A DNA stretch of 64,000 bases, from NCBI RefSeq assembly GCF_019649055.1, contig NW_026570228.1:1116001-1180000 (forward strand), read 5' to 3'. Position 1 is the stretch's first letter, and each line of letters opens with the position of its first letter. Made by a program: the position numbers and the translations under genes. Below the pieces are notes generated by a model that made no database searches, had not been told where the DNA came from, and worked only from the letters and a program-made list of their open reading frames with translations. Source of the stretch: Paramacrobiotus metropolitanus (Eukaryota; Tardigrada; Eutardigrada; Parachela; Macrobiotidae). This document shows positions 47,480-60,068 of this stretch, in pieces.

Positions 47480-50311
47480 CTAATCTTTCTGCATCTTCAT
47501 CACTGCACAACCAAAACCTCTGATGGCCTTTGGCAATCGACATTCGTGCATAGTCCAAGTGTCTGTATTCTCATCGTAAAACTCTATGGAATCCAAACAT
47601 TCTTCCTCTGTGGACGCTCCACCAAGAACGTAAATCTTGCCGTCCACACAACCGCATCCGGCCATACTACGTTTGGTAATCATCCCGCCTAATTCGACAA
47701 GCGAGCACATTATGTACCGGTGGCTCAAGTGATCAGAAGACTGTCACTAAAGTTTACTAAACAGTAAACATGGTTCGGTACTTAAGTAAGCAGAATACAG
47801 CGCCTCAGTCATAGTCTAGAAGTAAGTACACGTACTGGAACTCACGTTTCTTCAACCATACATTCGTGGTCGTGTCATAAGCCTCCACACAGTTTAAATA
47901 TTTAGCTCCACTCCTCCTTCCGCCTAAAGGGTGCGAGATACCACAGGATAATCATTAATTTTACATAACAAATACGACTGATAAATGAGCATATATTACG
48001 AAACTTTGTCACGTTCAGCCGTACCGATGACATAGACCAATCCGCGAGGACCGACACACGCACAACACCAGTTTCGAGCAGTGGGCATGTCAGCTAGTCT
48101 ACTCCCAGTGTCGCTTGTTGGATCGTAGCAGAATACTGCGTTCGTCTTCCTCTGTTGCGAAATACCGCCAAACATATAAACCCGATCATCAACAGCAACC
48201 ATACTGCAGCCCCACAGATCGTCAACCGGTAATTGAGCCACACGCTGCCAGGAATCGGTCAGCACATCATAACACTCGACAGAACGTAAGGGCTCCCAAT
48301 TATCATTCACATAATAATACCCTCCAGCAACGTAAACGCGACCGCCCAAAGCAGCCACGCCGGACCCAGCCCACCGATGTTGCAGTGGTGCAACGCTTTC
48401 CCATGTATTATGAACTGGATAATAGCGGCTGACTCGATTAGTTTCGTCGGTCGTCGTTAATCCGCCACATACAAAAACGGAATTATCCTCCATTACCACC
48501 GAACCGCACAAAGCAATGCTATAAGACATCTTCTCAAGACACCAGAAAGTGGACGTCGATGGACTGAATACAGTCACTGCTGCTTGCGGGATCTTGTGGT
48601 CATCACACCCACCAACGCAAACGATGACGTTTGGCAACCCTAAAAACACTTTAAATAATTAAATTTACTGACTATGTAATCATATGGGCAGCCGCACTGT
48701 AATTGCAGCTGTGCAGTAACGTTATGCTGCTTTGAAGTTGCTACTATACAGCAATACCCATTGTGTTTTCGAATTACGTCCGTGGTCGACACCGTAGCGA
48801 AACTGCCTCCGCGCTTCGCCCAGGCAACTCGCTAATGATCCCTGCTTCGTTCCGTGCGATACCAGCCGTTGCACTAATCAATCCGTTAAAATGGGCTAAA
48901 AAATACTGTTCGAGACACTTCGGTCCCAGAAACGGCACCCGGATGAACTGCAGCACTTCCGCCAATCGGGTCTTCCGTCCAGCCTGGTCATGATTGAACC
49001 AGCGCATTACAGCAGCAAACACTTGATCTTCCGTCTGCACGCGGAGACCATCGAACTTGCATAATTCAGCTATCTGAAATGTTACCAGCAAAATTTTAAT
49101 GTAAGTACGACACAGTACGAGGTACTCCCCTATTCTCGAGCCGCAGCCATCGGCAATGGAACACATACTCTGTCGGCATCCAGTTGCAGGAAATCCTGTC
49201 TCTGGCTAATTCGGATAAAATGTTGAAGATGCCAGCTGTGGATTGTTGTGCAAGTCAGCCAGACAGTACACCGTCAGACAATTCGTTATGGTCATGTGAT
49301 TTTCCACGAATCGCCAGCACAATTTGGAGACGGAAGAGATATCCAGGAAGAGCGCAGCAGTCAGAACCGGGTATACATTCTCCTCGTTGATGGTGATTTC
49401 CATCGAATACGCATATCGCACCAGTCTAGAATGTGCACTGTCAGTAAAGTGTCAAAGTACAGGTACAAGACCGTTACAGCTCCTGTACGTCTTTATACCT
49501 GTGCATGTACACGTACGTGTACAGTAAATGTACGTACTTACAAAGTTATACGCACATAATGTGCTTGTACAGATCTGTACATCATGTACCTACATTAAAT
49601 CAGAGAAAAACATGTATTGTACTTACATACAGTACTTATTGTGCAAGTACCGGCCTACATTATCCAACCGAAAGCACAGTCATAGAAGTACAATGCACAT
49701 TCAAATGCACATTCAGTACACCTACAGTGTCAAAGTACATACGATCTGCATGCGCTACGCGTGATAAAAATTTTTATGGATATGATTTTTTTTCGGCCAT
49801 TTATTGTAAGTAAGGGGCATGCACGGTACGTCGTTCTATAACGCATGACTGCATTTATTTTAGTTAACTGCTGTCTACAACGTACGTATGTACAAGTACG
49901 TTGTGTAATATAAAGTAGTCAATAATCATGATTAATGTCATGATCAAAGGATGCAAAGCTCCTCACAATTTCGCACACAGATTAATGCATTGGATCATTA
50001 CGAAAAGCCCTTAGCACTCATCCACAGGTCACTTACTCCTGCAGCGTGTTTGATTGAATGTTGTTCAGTTGGATCCCTGTCGGGGGGGATTCTCTCCAGT
50101 CCGAAGTGAACATGCTCCGGAAGTAGCTGCTGCACGCGCAAAGTACCAAACGATGACAGGGAATGCCAGTACAAGTATCCTCGCAGCCTTTGAGCACTAC
50201 ATCGCACAGATGGCCCGCCATCTGCACATCGCGAAGCTGGCCGAAGAAGTCCTTCGTCAAATCGACGTAGGTCTTGTCGTTCTCAGGTAGGCTCAATTCG
50301 TCTAGCGACAT
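47480..50311 (-). pseudogene. BTB-BACK-Kelch gene B, damaged
   Basis: Same architecture as Kelch A. Exons: 50311-50037, 49425-49169, 49073 to about 48778, 48639-48025, 47923-47846 and 47688-47480. BTB, BACK and six Kelch blades are all recognisable. Exons 4 and 5 are fully open, and exon 4 has the same length as in A (615 nt). Two lesions break the model. Exon 2 is 257 nt against 277 in A: a 20-nt deletion after the codons for PQLA (about 49230), which shifts the frame to an early stop. The donor of exon 3 is also lost: A has GAGTCCTATG|GTACTG, B has GACGTAATT. The nearest GT gives the wrong phase. It could be a young pseudogene, a gene using altered splicing or an assembly fault. Confidence 0.78.
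49440..49760. repeat. GTAC-saturated intron segment
   Basis: Within intron 1 of Kelch gene B. I count about 17 GTAC words in some 320 bp, where about one is expected by chance, mostly as TGTAC, GTACA or GTACGTAC. The spacing is irregular. It may be a decayed short repeat or a foldback-prone tract. Confidence 0.75.
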
Positions 50312-51262
50312 AACTAGTAATGTGTTGTCCCGAATATTCGGGAAATCCGATGTATCGGTGAGCGGACAGCGCCGTAAACTGGGCCACTGGGCAGCAAATT
50401 ATAACTGTACAATGTGCAGATGATGTAGTAAAAAAACCGTAAGACAATCTCCTGGAGAAAACGGCACGAATCTTCTTCTCATCGGAGTGAATTGAGAAGT
50501 ACACAGTTTGCGCAGCAAGAAATGATTTTCCCCGTAAAACGACGCCCGGTTACGGGCACAGGAAGATGCGGTAACGCCGGTAACCCTTTACTGCCTGCGC
50601 CTTCGTACTATTCCATTTTTAATTTTGTTCGTCCCGGCGCAACATTTCTGTTTTCTGTGCACCAACCAATAAAAGAGAAAAGCAAAAAAATAATACATGA
50701 AGTATAACACTTGCGAGTTTGAAAAGATGTTATCGAAATAATCGAACTCACCACCTGACAGAAGTGAAGGATAAATAGCACAGTGCATTCTGCCCTGGCA
50801 GCAAAGTCCATCCGGCACCGACGCAGATGACTACGGGTAGTTTGCGGCTTGCTACTGTCACAATGGCAGTTACATCACAGCGGCAGCTACATTACAAGGC
50901 TGCAACGAACCCATTCTGAAATCTCAAATCGTTAGTACTTACTCGTATCAGTCGTATGGTAGAAATGGATTTTTATCAGTCTGCCTCACTCTGCCATTAC
51001 CATTTTGATTATTTTGTTCTTCTTTTCGTAAAATTATAATCTGAGATAGTATTGGCCAGACATTTTAATAACACTTTGAGTAGATTTTGGTTTCTCTCGT
51101 TTCTCTCGAAGCCGTGGAAGCAGATTTTGTTTGTTGTGCAGTGTGGTGGATCTCGTGATTCTCGTCCAAAGACCTGATCTATCATTCCTTCGTAATTTGC
51201 GTTATTGGGGGCGCTGAAGACTGGCCGCTCCCGTTTCATTCGACAGTTTGGCTCTTCCCACC
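50312..51262. promoter_or_regulatory. shared upstream region of Kelch B and gene D
   Basis: 951 bp separate the start codons of the divergent genes Kelch B (minus) and D (plus), so both promoters must lie here or share elements. A GGTAACGCCGGTAACCC motif occurs near 50571-50587. Core promoter positions could not be set. Confidence 0.5.
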
Positions 51263-53743
51263 ATGTCGCAGTTGTCAGCATCCCCGTCTGCATTATCCCT
51301 CACCCAGAGTGACTGGGGCTGGCAGGGTCGTACCGCGGGCATCGCCAATCGCACTAAGCATCTGCTGGCCAGCGGGGAACATAGCGATATCCAGTTTGTC
51401 GTCGGGCGCTACCGTGGAACGATCCAGACATTCCGTGCACACAAGTACGATTCATTTGCGGTGGTACTTCACATTTCACAACCACTGTCAGAAAAACTGA
51501 TAACCGTGCGCACATCACTCGGTAGCATTTTTGTGTAGGTTTGTGCTGCGCATTGGCAGCCAGGTGTTTGATCAGCTCTTCTACGGTGAACCACCATCGC
51601 CGAGCCACACTAATCTCGAAGTTCCTGACGCGACGCCCGAAGCCTTCCACAATTTGCTGAGGTGAGCGTTATTTTGCCACATGAAAATCTTAAAAAAATA
51701 ATGGATAATTTTGTAATTTTTAATAAATCTATACAGTACAAAGTATAACGCCGAGCGCAATCTAGAATTTATTTACATTCATTTAGTAATTCATTTAATT
51801 ACACGAATTATTAATTGGCAAATTTTTTGGCAGGTTTTTCAGTATAATAAGTACTTGCTTCATTACTAACGAAATAGTTACTTTTTTTATTGTTCCGTTT
51901 TTTATTTATTTACTGTTCTTTTCAGCTCACGTGTTGCATCGCTGTTTTTTATAAATAATTTCACTCGCAACAATTAATATTTTATGCACTTTTAAATATC
52001 GTATTTGTTGTTTTTCCTTTTGATTTCACTTTTATCTTCGAGCATAGAAAAATATCAGATAAATTTCTTTGCAAAATTATCGCATTTTTTCCCTAACAAA
52101 CTGAAATCTGATATTTTTCCGAGTTTTCTGTTATCCATGAATTTGTATTTCATCGCACACATGCTTCTTTTCTCCCACGTCAGTTATCTGTACACGGACA
52201 GCGTGGAGAATCTGACTTCGCAGAATGTCTTCGACACACTGTCCTGCGCGTCAAAATACAAAATCCAGCTGCTGTTTGATCTGTGCTCGGATTTCATCAT
52301 CGCCAGCCTGAACATGGACAACTGCTTGACAATGCTGGAAAAAGTAAGCATCGGGATATTGCGTTCATATGACAGTGTCCAGTTTTTCTAAATCCGTTGT
52401 TGCTTCCATTGTGCACAGGCCGAGGAATTGAACGCCCAGCGTGTGATCGGAAAATGTCTGGAAATGTTGGATGCCTCCAGCGGCGAGATTCTGCAATCGG
52501 ACAGTTTTCTCACGGTCAAAAAGACGACATTGGAGACCGTTCTGCAGCGTAGCACACTGACTGCGGATGAATACAGCGTCTACAAAGCCGCAGAACGGTA
52601 CGTTTGTATTTAATTTTGGTATCGTATGTGCATTTTCGCGGCTTTCAACTGTAAATTGACAGCAATTTTCGGTTTTATTTTTGTGGCTGCAAAAGTTATG
52701 ACAACAATTCCCAGCGACAAATGTCGGCAATGACTTGATAATGCAGTACATTAATCAGCGATTTTCTTGAACAGCACTTTCGTTGTTTTATGCCTGCATG
52801 CTTGATAATTCACTAAATTTTGTCCTGAACAGTTTTTCCTTTATTTTCGCACCAGTAATTTGATTACTCAGGAATCGATATTATTCTAATTATTACTAGT
52901 GTTTGTTTCGTTATTTAAGAATTTGTTCTTAAATACTAAAACAGGATATTCTTGCAGCTGGGCGAATCATGCGTGCCAGATGGATAAAATGGCTCCTTCG
53001 AGTCACAACCGGCGCCTTAAGTTGGGAACGGCCCTCTCTCTTATCCGCTTTCCCTTGATGACGGACGTTCAGCTGGCCGATGGGCCGGGCGAGGTAATGA
53101 AGCGCATCCCTGAATCCTGAATACATTAGGGCGATCGCTAATTTTCTGTGCAGTTCTCAGAATTTTTTCATTTTATGTTAATAATAGTTACGATTTCTGG
53201 CAGAAATTTCCAATATTGGTAAATTGTAATTCAGAAATATCTAATGATTATTTTACTTTTTTATTATTTGACGGTGTGCCGGGGAAGTTTCCAGTTTAAA
53301 AAATTATGATTTGTTTCTTACTTAATTGCAAGCATTTTGTTTTCTTAAAAATAATTTTGGTTGTTATTTCCAGGAGTTTTTTCGTTTCGACAGTTTTACT
53401 TTTTTTCAGTTGTTTTATTATGTCCACTGCTTTTACGATTTATTGCCAGGACTTCCTACTTGTAGAGATTTAACAGTATTTACGAATATGTTCTTACTAA
53501 TTTTACGATATGCTCTGGGGATTTTGGTACAAATCGGTGAGTTCTGCTTGGCAGACGGGATTGCTGACCAAGGACGAGCTGTGTGATATCTTCCGCTACA
53601 AGCATGCAACCGCCAAACGTTGCATCCCCTTTCGCACCACGCCCCGCGCGGCGCAAACCCGCCGCATGGCCCCGTATCGCGCTCCTCAGTTTTCCACTCG
53701 GCTCTCGCGAACGCAGCCGTATACGCCGCGCTACTCACCTTGA
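51263..53743 (+). CDS. BTB-BACK protein D, BTBD3/6-like
   Basis: 322-aa protein from exons 51263-51444, 51539-51661, 52184-52343, 52419-52597, 52958-53093 and 53555-53743, with intron phases 2, 2, 0, 2, 0. It begins MSQLSASPSALSLTQSDWGW. The BTB domain follows (SDIQFVVG, FRAHK then FVLRIGSQVFDQLFYGE, VPDATPEAFHNLL, YLYTD). BACK follows (VYKAAERWANHAC, LGTALSLIRFPLMTD, TGLLTKDELCDIF). The end (HATAKRCIPFRTTP) corresponds to the point where BTBD1/2/3/6 proteins continue into a PHR domain. Here the protein stops, so the PHR domain is absent. It is probably a CUL3 adaptor or dominant-acting partner in the cytosol. It is divergent from Kelch B and a paralogue of E at 61733. Confidence 0.92.
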
Positions 53744-55749
53744 AATCGCTTTTAATTAGTCGGCAGAATGTTTTTTTCTAAGCTTTCTAATCAGTGTCGA
53801 TTTAACTGAAGTGTGTGGAATTGCTGGTTTGCTATCTTCTGTGTGTGGTATTGACCGATGGTTTCGTACCTTCTGTTCACAATGAAGGCTCTTTGAACGC
53901 TTTGAATTTATCGATTTCTAATGAAAAGTTACTAATTTTTGCATACAACATCTGATTTCTGAACGATGCTGTAGGTCGAGATGATACCTTCTATACATGC
54001 GGAATTCTGTTTGTGTTCTTCGGTGGTAAGATTTGACAAAAATTTTGAAATAAAGCGACTGCTTGGCAGATGCGGCGTTACACAGACATCTCCAAATTAG
54101 CTGTGCTAAAATAAGAATGTTTCTTTCGCGTATTTGCTTATTTCGCTCTGCATAAAACCAAAAACTGTATTTTGCCGGTCGCCTTCATATGTACGTCACT
54201 AACGTCAGTATGTACTGTACGCACTCTGTAGCAACGAAACCACAGTATCTGTAGACTAAATACTTATTTTCCTAATGGTATGTCCAGGTCATGGTATGCG
54301 CTGGCGCAGCGAGATACCTATTCGTTCAGGGCACTATAAAAGTAAAAGAGCTCTTGCAGTTTCCTCACTTGTGTCGCGTCCTGCATCCTACGTATAAGAG
54401 CACTAGTATTGTATGTGCAGTCAGGCACCACCGGGGCACCGCATTGTCAGACAATATTCTGTAAGTGCATTAAAAATTTCTGTACAGGTAATGCTAATGT
54501 CTATTACTGTATTAAAATGTTTTGCACTGTGACGCGTCACCGCGTTAATATGACTTCGGCGGAATAAATCCGGTTTATGTACGACTCTCTAAGAAAAAGA
54601 AATGAAAACCGTACTCTGTACACGAAAGACGATAATCAGTTTATTCTCATACGACTAGGTTGTGCTGTACTGTACTGATGGTCTGTTTTGCGCTTGTAAG
54701 ACCATGTATTTCACATTTTCTATCAGCAATTACGCAGATATTACTATCAAAATCCTGATGTATCGGAAATTTTGATTCTTCTCTGTCTCTGAAGGGTGAT
54801 GATTAGCATCATATCAAGAAACTAGAAGCTTCGCCACACGAACAGCCATTTTATGCCAAGAGTATTATGGAAGAAGTGACTACTTCCAGGTCTTAATACT
54901 GTGTACTTGTGTATCCTTGGTCCTGCTTGTCCAGTTTGGCATGTTTAGGTGCTTGCTTTATCATTGTATAAAAGGCGCTATACAAGCGGCTTTTCCTATT
55001 TCCTGCTGTGGAGTACCTGCTGTGGAGTACCTGTGGAGTGCTTGTTCACCTTGTTGGTTCGCGAAAGCATTCCTTATCGATCTTTAACCGAAATCGGAGC
55101 TACAATAACGCCGCACGTGTGGGGATGATTTTCGATGATATCTATACTTCTATGATATTTTCCTAATGTTTGGGGGCCTAACGTGTAAGATAAGCATGGC
55201 TGTACCCGCGACGGGCGTGATTTGCTTACGAAAAAAATGTTTTCTGCTCTCTTTCTTCCTTATTTTGTCTTACATCATTTAATTATTTCATTATTCTCAC
55301 AGTAACAAAACATTTTTGATGTTCTGCAGATACATACGATGTTTAGGCTGAAATACCAATGTATCAACGCGAAATGTGTTCCTTTCGTTAGAGAACAAAA
55401 TCAAACATCATTAACGGTAACAGGTTAACGGTTAACGGTAACATTAACGGTAACACTCTCAACATAATGAGTGGTATGGAAACGGCTTTATATGGAAATC
55501 TGTAAAATGCGCATAGATGAGTATACAAACAATCAGCAATAAGCAAAGACAAAAACCATTTTATTGAAAAAGTGTTTCCTGTTGTGAAGATCGTGGAGCT
55601 ACCATTAAAATATCGGTGGGGTACATGTCCATGACAGTTCGGTTAAACCATCAACCAGACGGCGACACAAAAGAGAGAATCGCTCCTGTAAAATGATTCG
55701 AAATGAAAAGAAACACAAAATAGCAAACAAACATTATGCAACTTTTTCG
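53744..55749. other. intergenic between D and Kelch C
   Basis: Holds the 3' UTR of D (its TCGATTTCTAATGAAA phrase near 53910 reappears in the fossils). It also has a triplicated GCTGTGGAGTACCT-type phrase at 55005-55045 and a TTAACGGTAAC cluster at 55405-55460. No gene seen. Confidence 0.5.
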
Positions 55750-57828
55750 TTAATTTTTTAGACCAAAACGGTTATTTACATGCCACTGCCAGATGCGCTC
55801 ACCTTTCTTAGCCCTCATTACTGCACAAGCGAGGCCTCGGATGGCCTTGGGCAGTCGGCATTCGTGCATGGTCCATGTATCCGTAGTCTCATCGTAAACC
55901 TCGATGGAACTCTCATAATGATCTCCGTTGGCCGACAAACCACCGAGAACATAAATCTTGCCATCCACATATCCACATCCAGCCAAACTGCGTTTCATAA
56001 TCATATCACCTAATTTGCCACACAGTTGCTGTACATACAGTACGTACGAACTGATTCATATTTTTTTATCATTATCACGGCTAATACGAGAGAAGTACTT
56101 CGAAATTAGGATGGTGTTGTAATATACAGTCAGTATGTAATTGTGTTGTACGATCACAATAATACCCCTTTTCACTCACTTTTCCTCAGCCATGCATCCG
56201 TGGTTGCGTCATACGCCTCCACGCACTTTAAATGTTCCTGAGCTCTTCCGCCTGTACATGTACACAGAGAAACTACATCAAGCGCACAGTAATCAGCACT
56301 AGACCGAAGACATCTTGTTTCTCCAACTGTGCTAGTCTTACCGATGACATAAATCAATCCGTTGGATCCGACACACGCGCAACTCCCTAGTCTAGCAGTG
56401 GGCATATTCGCCAGCCTACTCCAGCTATCGCTTGCTGGAGTGTAGCAAAATGCAGTGGTGCCGGTACTCGCAGTTTTCTGCTTTCCGCCAAATATATAAA
56501 ACCGATCCTTAGTTGCCACCACGGCGGAACCAAACCGTCCACCGGTAAATCAGCCACAAACTGCCAGGAATTTGTCTGTGGATCGTAGCGTTCCACAGAA
56601 CGTATTGGTTAACAGTTTGGGGCCACATGAATACCCCCTCCAGCAGCATGATATAACCTCCCAACGCAGCCACGCCGGGACTTATCCGCGCTGTCTGCAT
56701 TGGAATTTGGCACAACATCCTTCCACACATTACGAGCAGTATCATACTGACTGACGCGCCGGTCTTCTTTCCGGGCATCGCTTGTGAATCCGCCGCATAC
56801 CATTGCTAAATTTTTGCCTATGACAGCTAAATTGCAGCTAGATACGCCATACGGAATTTCGTCCAGATGCCAAATAGCGGACACTGAAGGACAGAACATA
56901 TACGCAGCCTTGCTGTTCTTGCCGTCGTAGCCACCAACACAGAGAATTACTTTCGGCAAGCCTAAGAGCAAAGTAATTAACCGTTTTCACAAATTTTATT
57001 AACTGCCATTTGCTAAATTAGTGGATGAGCGGGCTGTAGCAAAGCTAAGTACTGTACTTACTCCAATCCTTAATTAATATTGAGCAATTTGACAAATTTT
57101 GCGTTTTATCGAATCCGCAGTACGTTGTGCCATCCTTTATAATCGGCTACCTATCCGCACCATTTCGATAGCTATGAATTCAGTTATGCTAGGCAAACAC
57201 TTATACTTTGAAACAAAATAAAATGAGAACTGAAATCAGAAAACAATAGCGCACTAGTAGTATAGTGAGGCTTAATAATGTTGTCGGCAGCAGTACGAGA
57301 CTACGAGTACAGCGTGGTAGCGCCAAGTTGAAGACAGCGCATATTTAATTCGCCCCCTCACTTCCCTGTTCTTGTTGGTCCTGCTCAATTATTATGGATA
57401 AGACTATGGTTCATGGTACACCTATTCGAAAAAAAATTTTTGCTGTCGTATGTATAGATCTCATATTATTTATATTTTAATTTCATTTCCGGTGAAATTT
57501 CGACTGACCAGCGTTTTCAGGATATTTTGGCTTGCAACTTTTTAACGGTCTTCGTAATTTTCAGTGTTTGTTTTTTTTTCTCATGTACTTTGTACAGTGT
57601 CATAGGACTCCCGTGGTCGGCATCTCGACGCCACTGCCTCCAACGTACGCCCCGGTAATTCGCTGATAATTCCTGACAGATCCTGCGTACTGCCAACCGG
57701 TGTAGTGTGGAAGCCATTGAGAAGAGCCAGAAAGTACCGCTCTAGACACTGAGGGCCAAGAAACGGAACTCGAATGAACTGCAACACGTCCGATAAGTGC
57801 CCCTTCCGTCCAGTTATCGGACGTGTTT
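55750..57828 (-). pseudogene. BTB-BACK-Kelch gene C, decayed
   Basis: Very similar to Kelch A but clearly dead. BTB and the first part of BACK are missing. Similarity begins inside exon 3 near 57828 (GRKGHLSDVLQFIRVPFLGP) and runs to 57601, where the donor GT has become AC. The Kelch exon (56961-56342) has several indels (about 56715, 56640, 56600 and 56525), splitting it over three frames. The small exon (56251-56180) and last exon (56009-55750) are intact, with the same phases as in A. It arose by duplication of A or of its ancestor. Confidence 0.9.
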
Positions 57829-57949
57829 ACTAATTGGTTTACGTTTTTAATAGGCTATGATTTGCCATAAAGAATTTATGGGTAGTGCTTTGCAACGGTG
57901 TTGCTGATTAGTGGTAAGGACAGTTGTGCGTAATCTTCCGCTTCCTGCA

Positions 57950-58960
57950 GGCACTGACCCTTATTGTTGCTGCTGAATGTTGCATACCTTCCCACGCCAC
58001 CCGTTCTTCCTCGGATGCCGGAGCCAGTCCTATGCCGATTAGTTCTTTTCGTCCGGAGAAGATGGCTGCTTGTGGTGCTAATCGGCAAATTTAGCGTATA
58101 GAATTGGTGGTTTACTGTCTGGACTTTGAGGAAGTGTGCCTGTGATGTGTATAGGATACACCAAGAGCTGTAATACCGTCATACACCGTCATACACCCAG
58201 AGTTGTAATACCAACAAGCTAGAGGCTTGATCTCGATGTGATTAACTTTACGGACTGCTCTCGTTTTCTCTTTCGAGCGAGGAACGGCTTGAGACCTCTT
58301 GGTTAACTTTCACCTACGTCTTCGGTTCTTTTCTACTTTACGGGCTTGCGCAGTCATCTTCTGATTGTCTGGGCGTCTTAGGTGTAATGAGGTGACCGTT
58401 CTGCTTCTCACTTATCCAGTGACCTTTGGTCTTTTTGTTCTGCATGCCCAGTATCGCCTAATTGATGGATCTTTCTGTCGCTTCTGCAACCATCTAGCTT
58501 GAAAACAGGCAAAGTATAATATGTATTCTAGTATATTTCTCGTGTTTGTAGCAAGGACTCCTGGTTCCGGTCTCCTTCGTCGTAGTTAGGCCATCTAACT
58601 TCCATCCGGCCATCATTCCCCGATAACAGTTTCAGATAGAGAGTTCTCTTACCGCTTGACTGTGTGTCCTTATGACTGTGATAAAGGGGCAAGCAACGTG
58701 CAACGTCTTTTCTTTGCATCGCAACAACTTCGGTATGATATTTTCCGGCGGTTTTGTAGACTTTGTAGTCTTTTGTAAATCTTGGCGTCTTTAATCGTTC
58801 TGCATGTATTTTTCGATTTCTGATGGAAGTTAACAAGTTACTTTGTTTTGCATGCAAGCATCGGAATGGTAGTCAGACAAACTTTCTTTTACATGCGAAA
58901 TTTTGCAAATGCTCTTTAGTCATTCTTTTGCTCATTAGAAGAATTACGATTTTTTGGATA
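57950..58960 (+). pseudogene. fossil 3' end of a BTBD-type gene
   Basis: Faint copy of the D-type last exon (GTTGCATACC.TTCCCACGCCACCCG near 57980, against D's GTTGCATCCCCTTTCGCACCACGCCCC). The 3' flank follows at 58098-58140 (GAATTGGTGGTTTACT against D's GAATTGCTGGTTTGCT). After about 650 unrelated bases, further 3' flank resumes at about 58808 (TTTCGATTTCTGATGGAA). No reading frame survives. The alignment is weak, and I rely on the collinear order. Confidence 0.45.
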
Positions 58961-60065
58961 TTAATAGTACAGAAATAAGGCATACGCCTTATTTGTGGAC
59001 ATATGCGGTGTCAGTTTTAGATCGGCGGAATAGCTGTAGCAGTTCTTCCTTAATCATTTTCGTAATCGAATCGTCGACAATCTTGTTCTGCAATAAGCCG
59101 TACGTTGCCGGGGCAAACGTCAACGAACACGGTAGCGCGTTTAACTGACAACAGAGCAAGTGCGCCCGCCGTCGGCGCGCGCCCGAATAAGGGATGTTCT
59201 CGTGCAGTCGCGCTTCGTTAATTCCCTGTACACCTCATGCGCAGCTAGTATTTCAGGGTCAGAGCATTGCGGATTTTACATAGGCGTATGCAGTGGCTAT
59301 AGCTTTTTACCCTTGTAGTTTGTACTGCGTTTTCTCAAGTTACTTCACCTTTTACCTTCACACTAGAATGTAGGAAATTAATTTCTCTACAATTTGGTAT
59401 TTAACATGCCCAAGAAAACCTAAAGTGAGAGTTTCAAGAAGAGATTTACCAGAAGTTAAGATTTTATTTTTCAATATGTACGGCAACGAGCACCACTCAG
59501 TCTAATACAATCAAATGAAGAATTTGTCCCAGTTAACACGAGAAGGGACTGTGCATAATATTTACCAGAATGATCCAAATCCCATCTGCCATATCACCTT
59601 GCGAACGCCCTCGTTCGGCAGTACAATGCAAAAGAACAACTAAAGACTTCTTTGTTCAAACGCTTTTAAAATTGTTCCATAAAGTTTTACTTGACTCAAG
59701 ATGCATCAAAATGTAGAGGAATGAATTCTCTACATTTCACTTTCTGTCTGACAGTTATGAGCTTTCCGTAACGCCTTAAAACAAAAAGATAGCTGATTCC
59801 GGCCATAGAGCCAATGCTATCCATGACTCTGAAATACTTTGTGCACTTGCGCACTTGAATGCCCGTCTGCACGCGAGCATCCCTCATTGACGATTCTCGC
59901 CAGGATGGCGCCCCGTGGCGGTTGGGAGCCCTACGCCCACGCTACGCCCAGAAGTCATCGTAGGCCCATAGCAACACGTGCTTTTCCAGGCATTGTTTAA
60001 ACAGCGCGAGTTCGCACATTATTCTGCTTACTAATGCGGCAATCACATAAAAATTAATATAACAC
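58961..60065. other. intergenic, no gene seen
   Basis: Short open frames only. No repeats were recognised apart from the left target site of the next element. Confidence 0.4.
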
Positions 60066-60068
60066 TAA

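Noticed and set aside
58528-58857. 109-codon minus-strand frame with a VYKTAGKY phrase
   Set aside because: It resembles the VYKAAERY segment of D only over about ten residues, and neighbouring sequence does not match. Probably chance.
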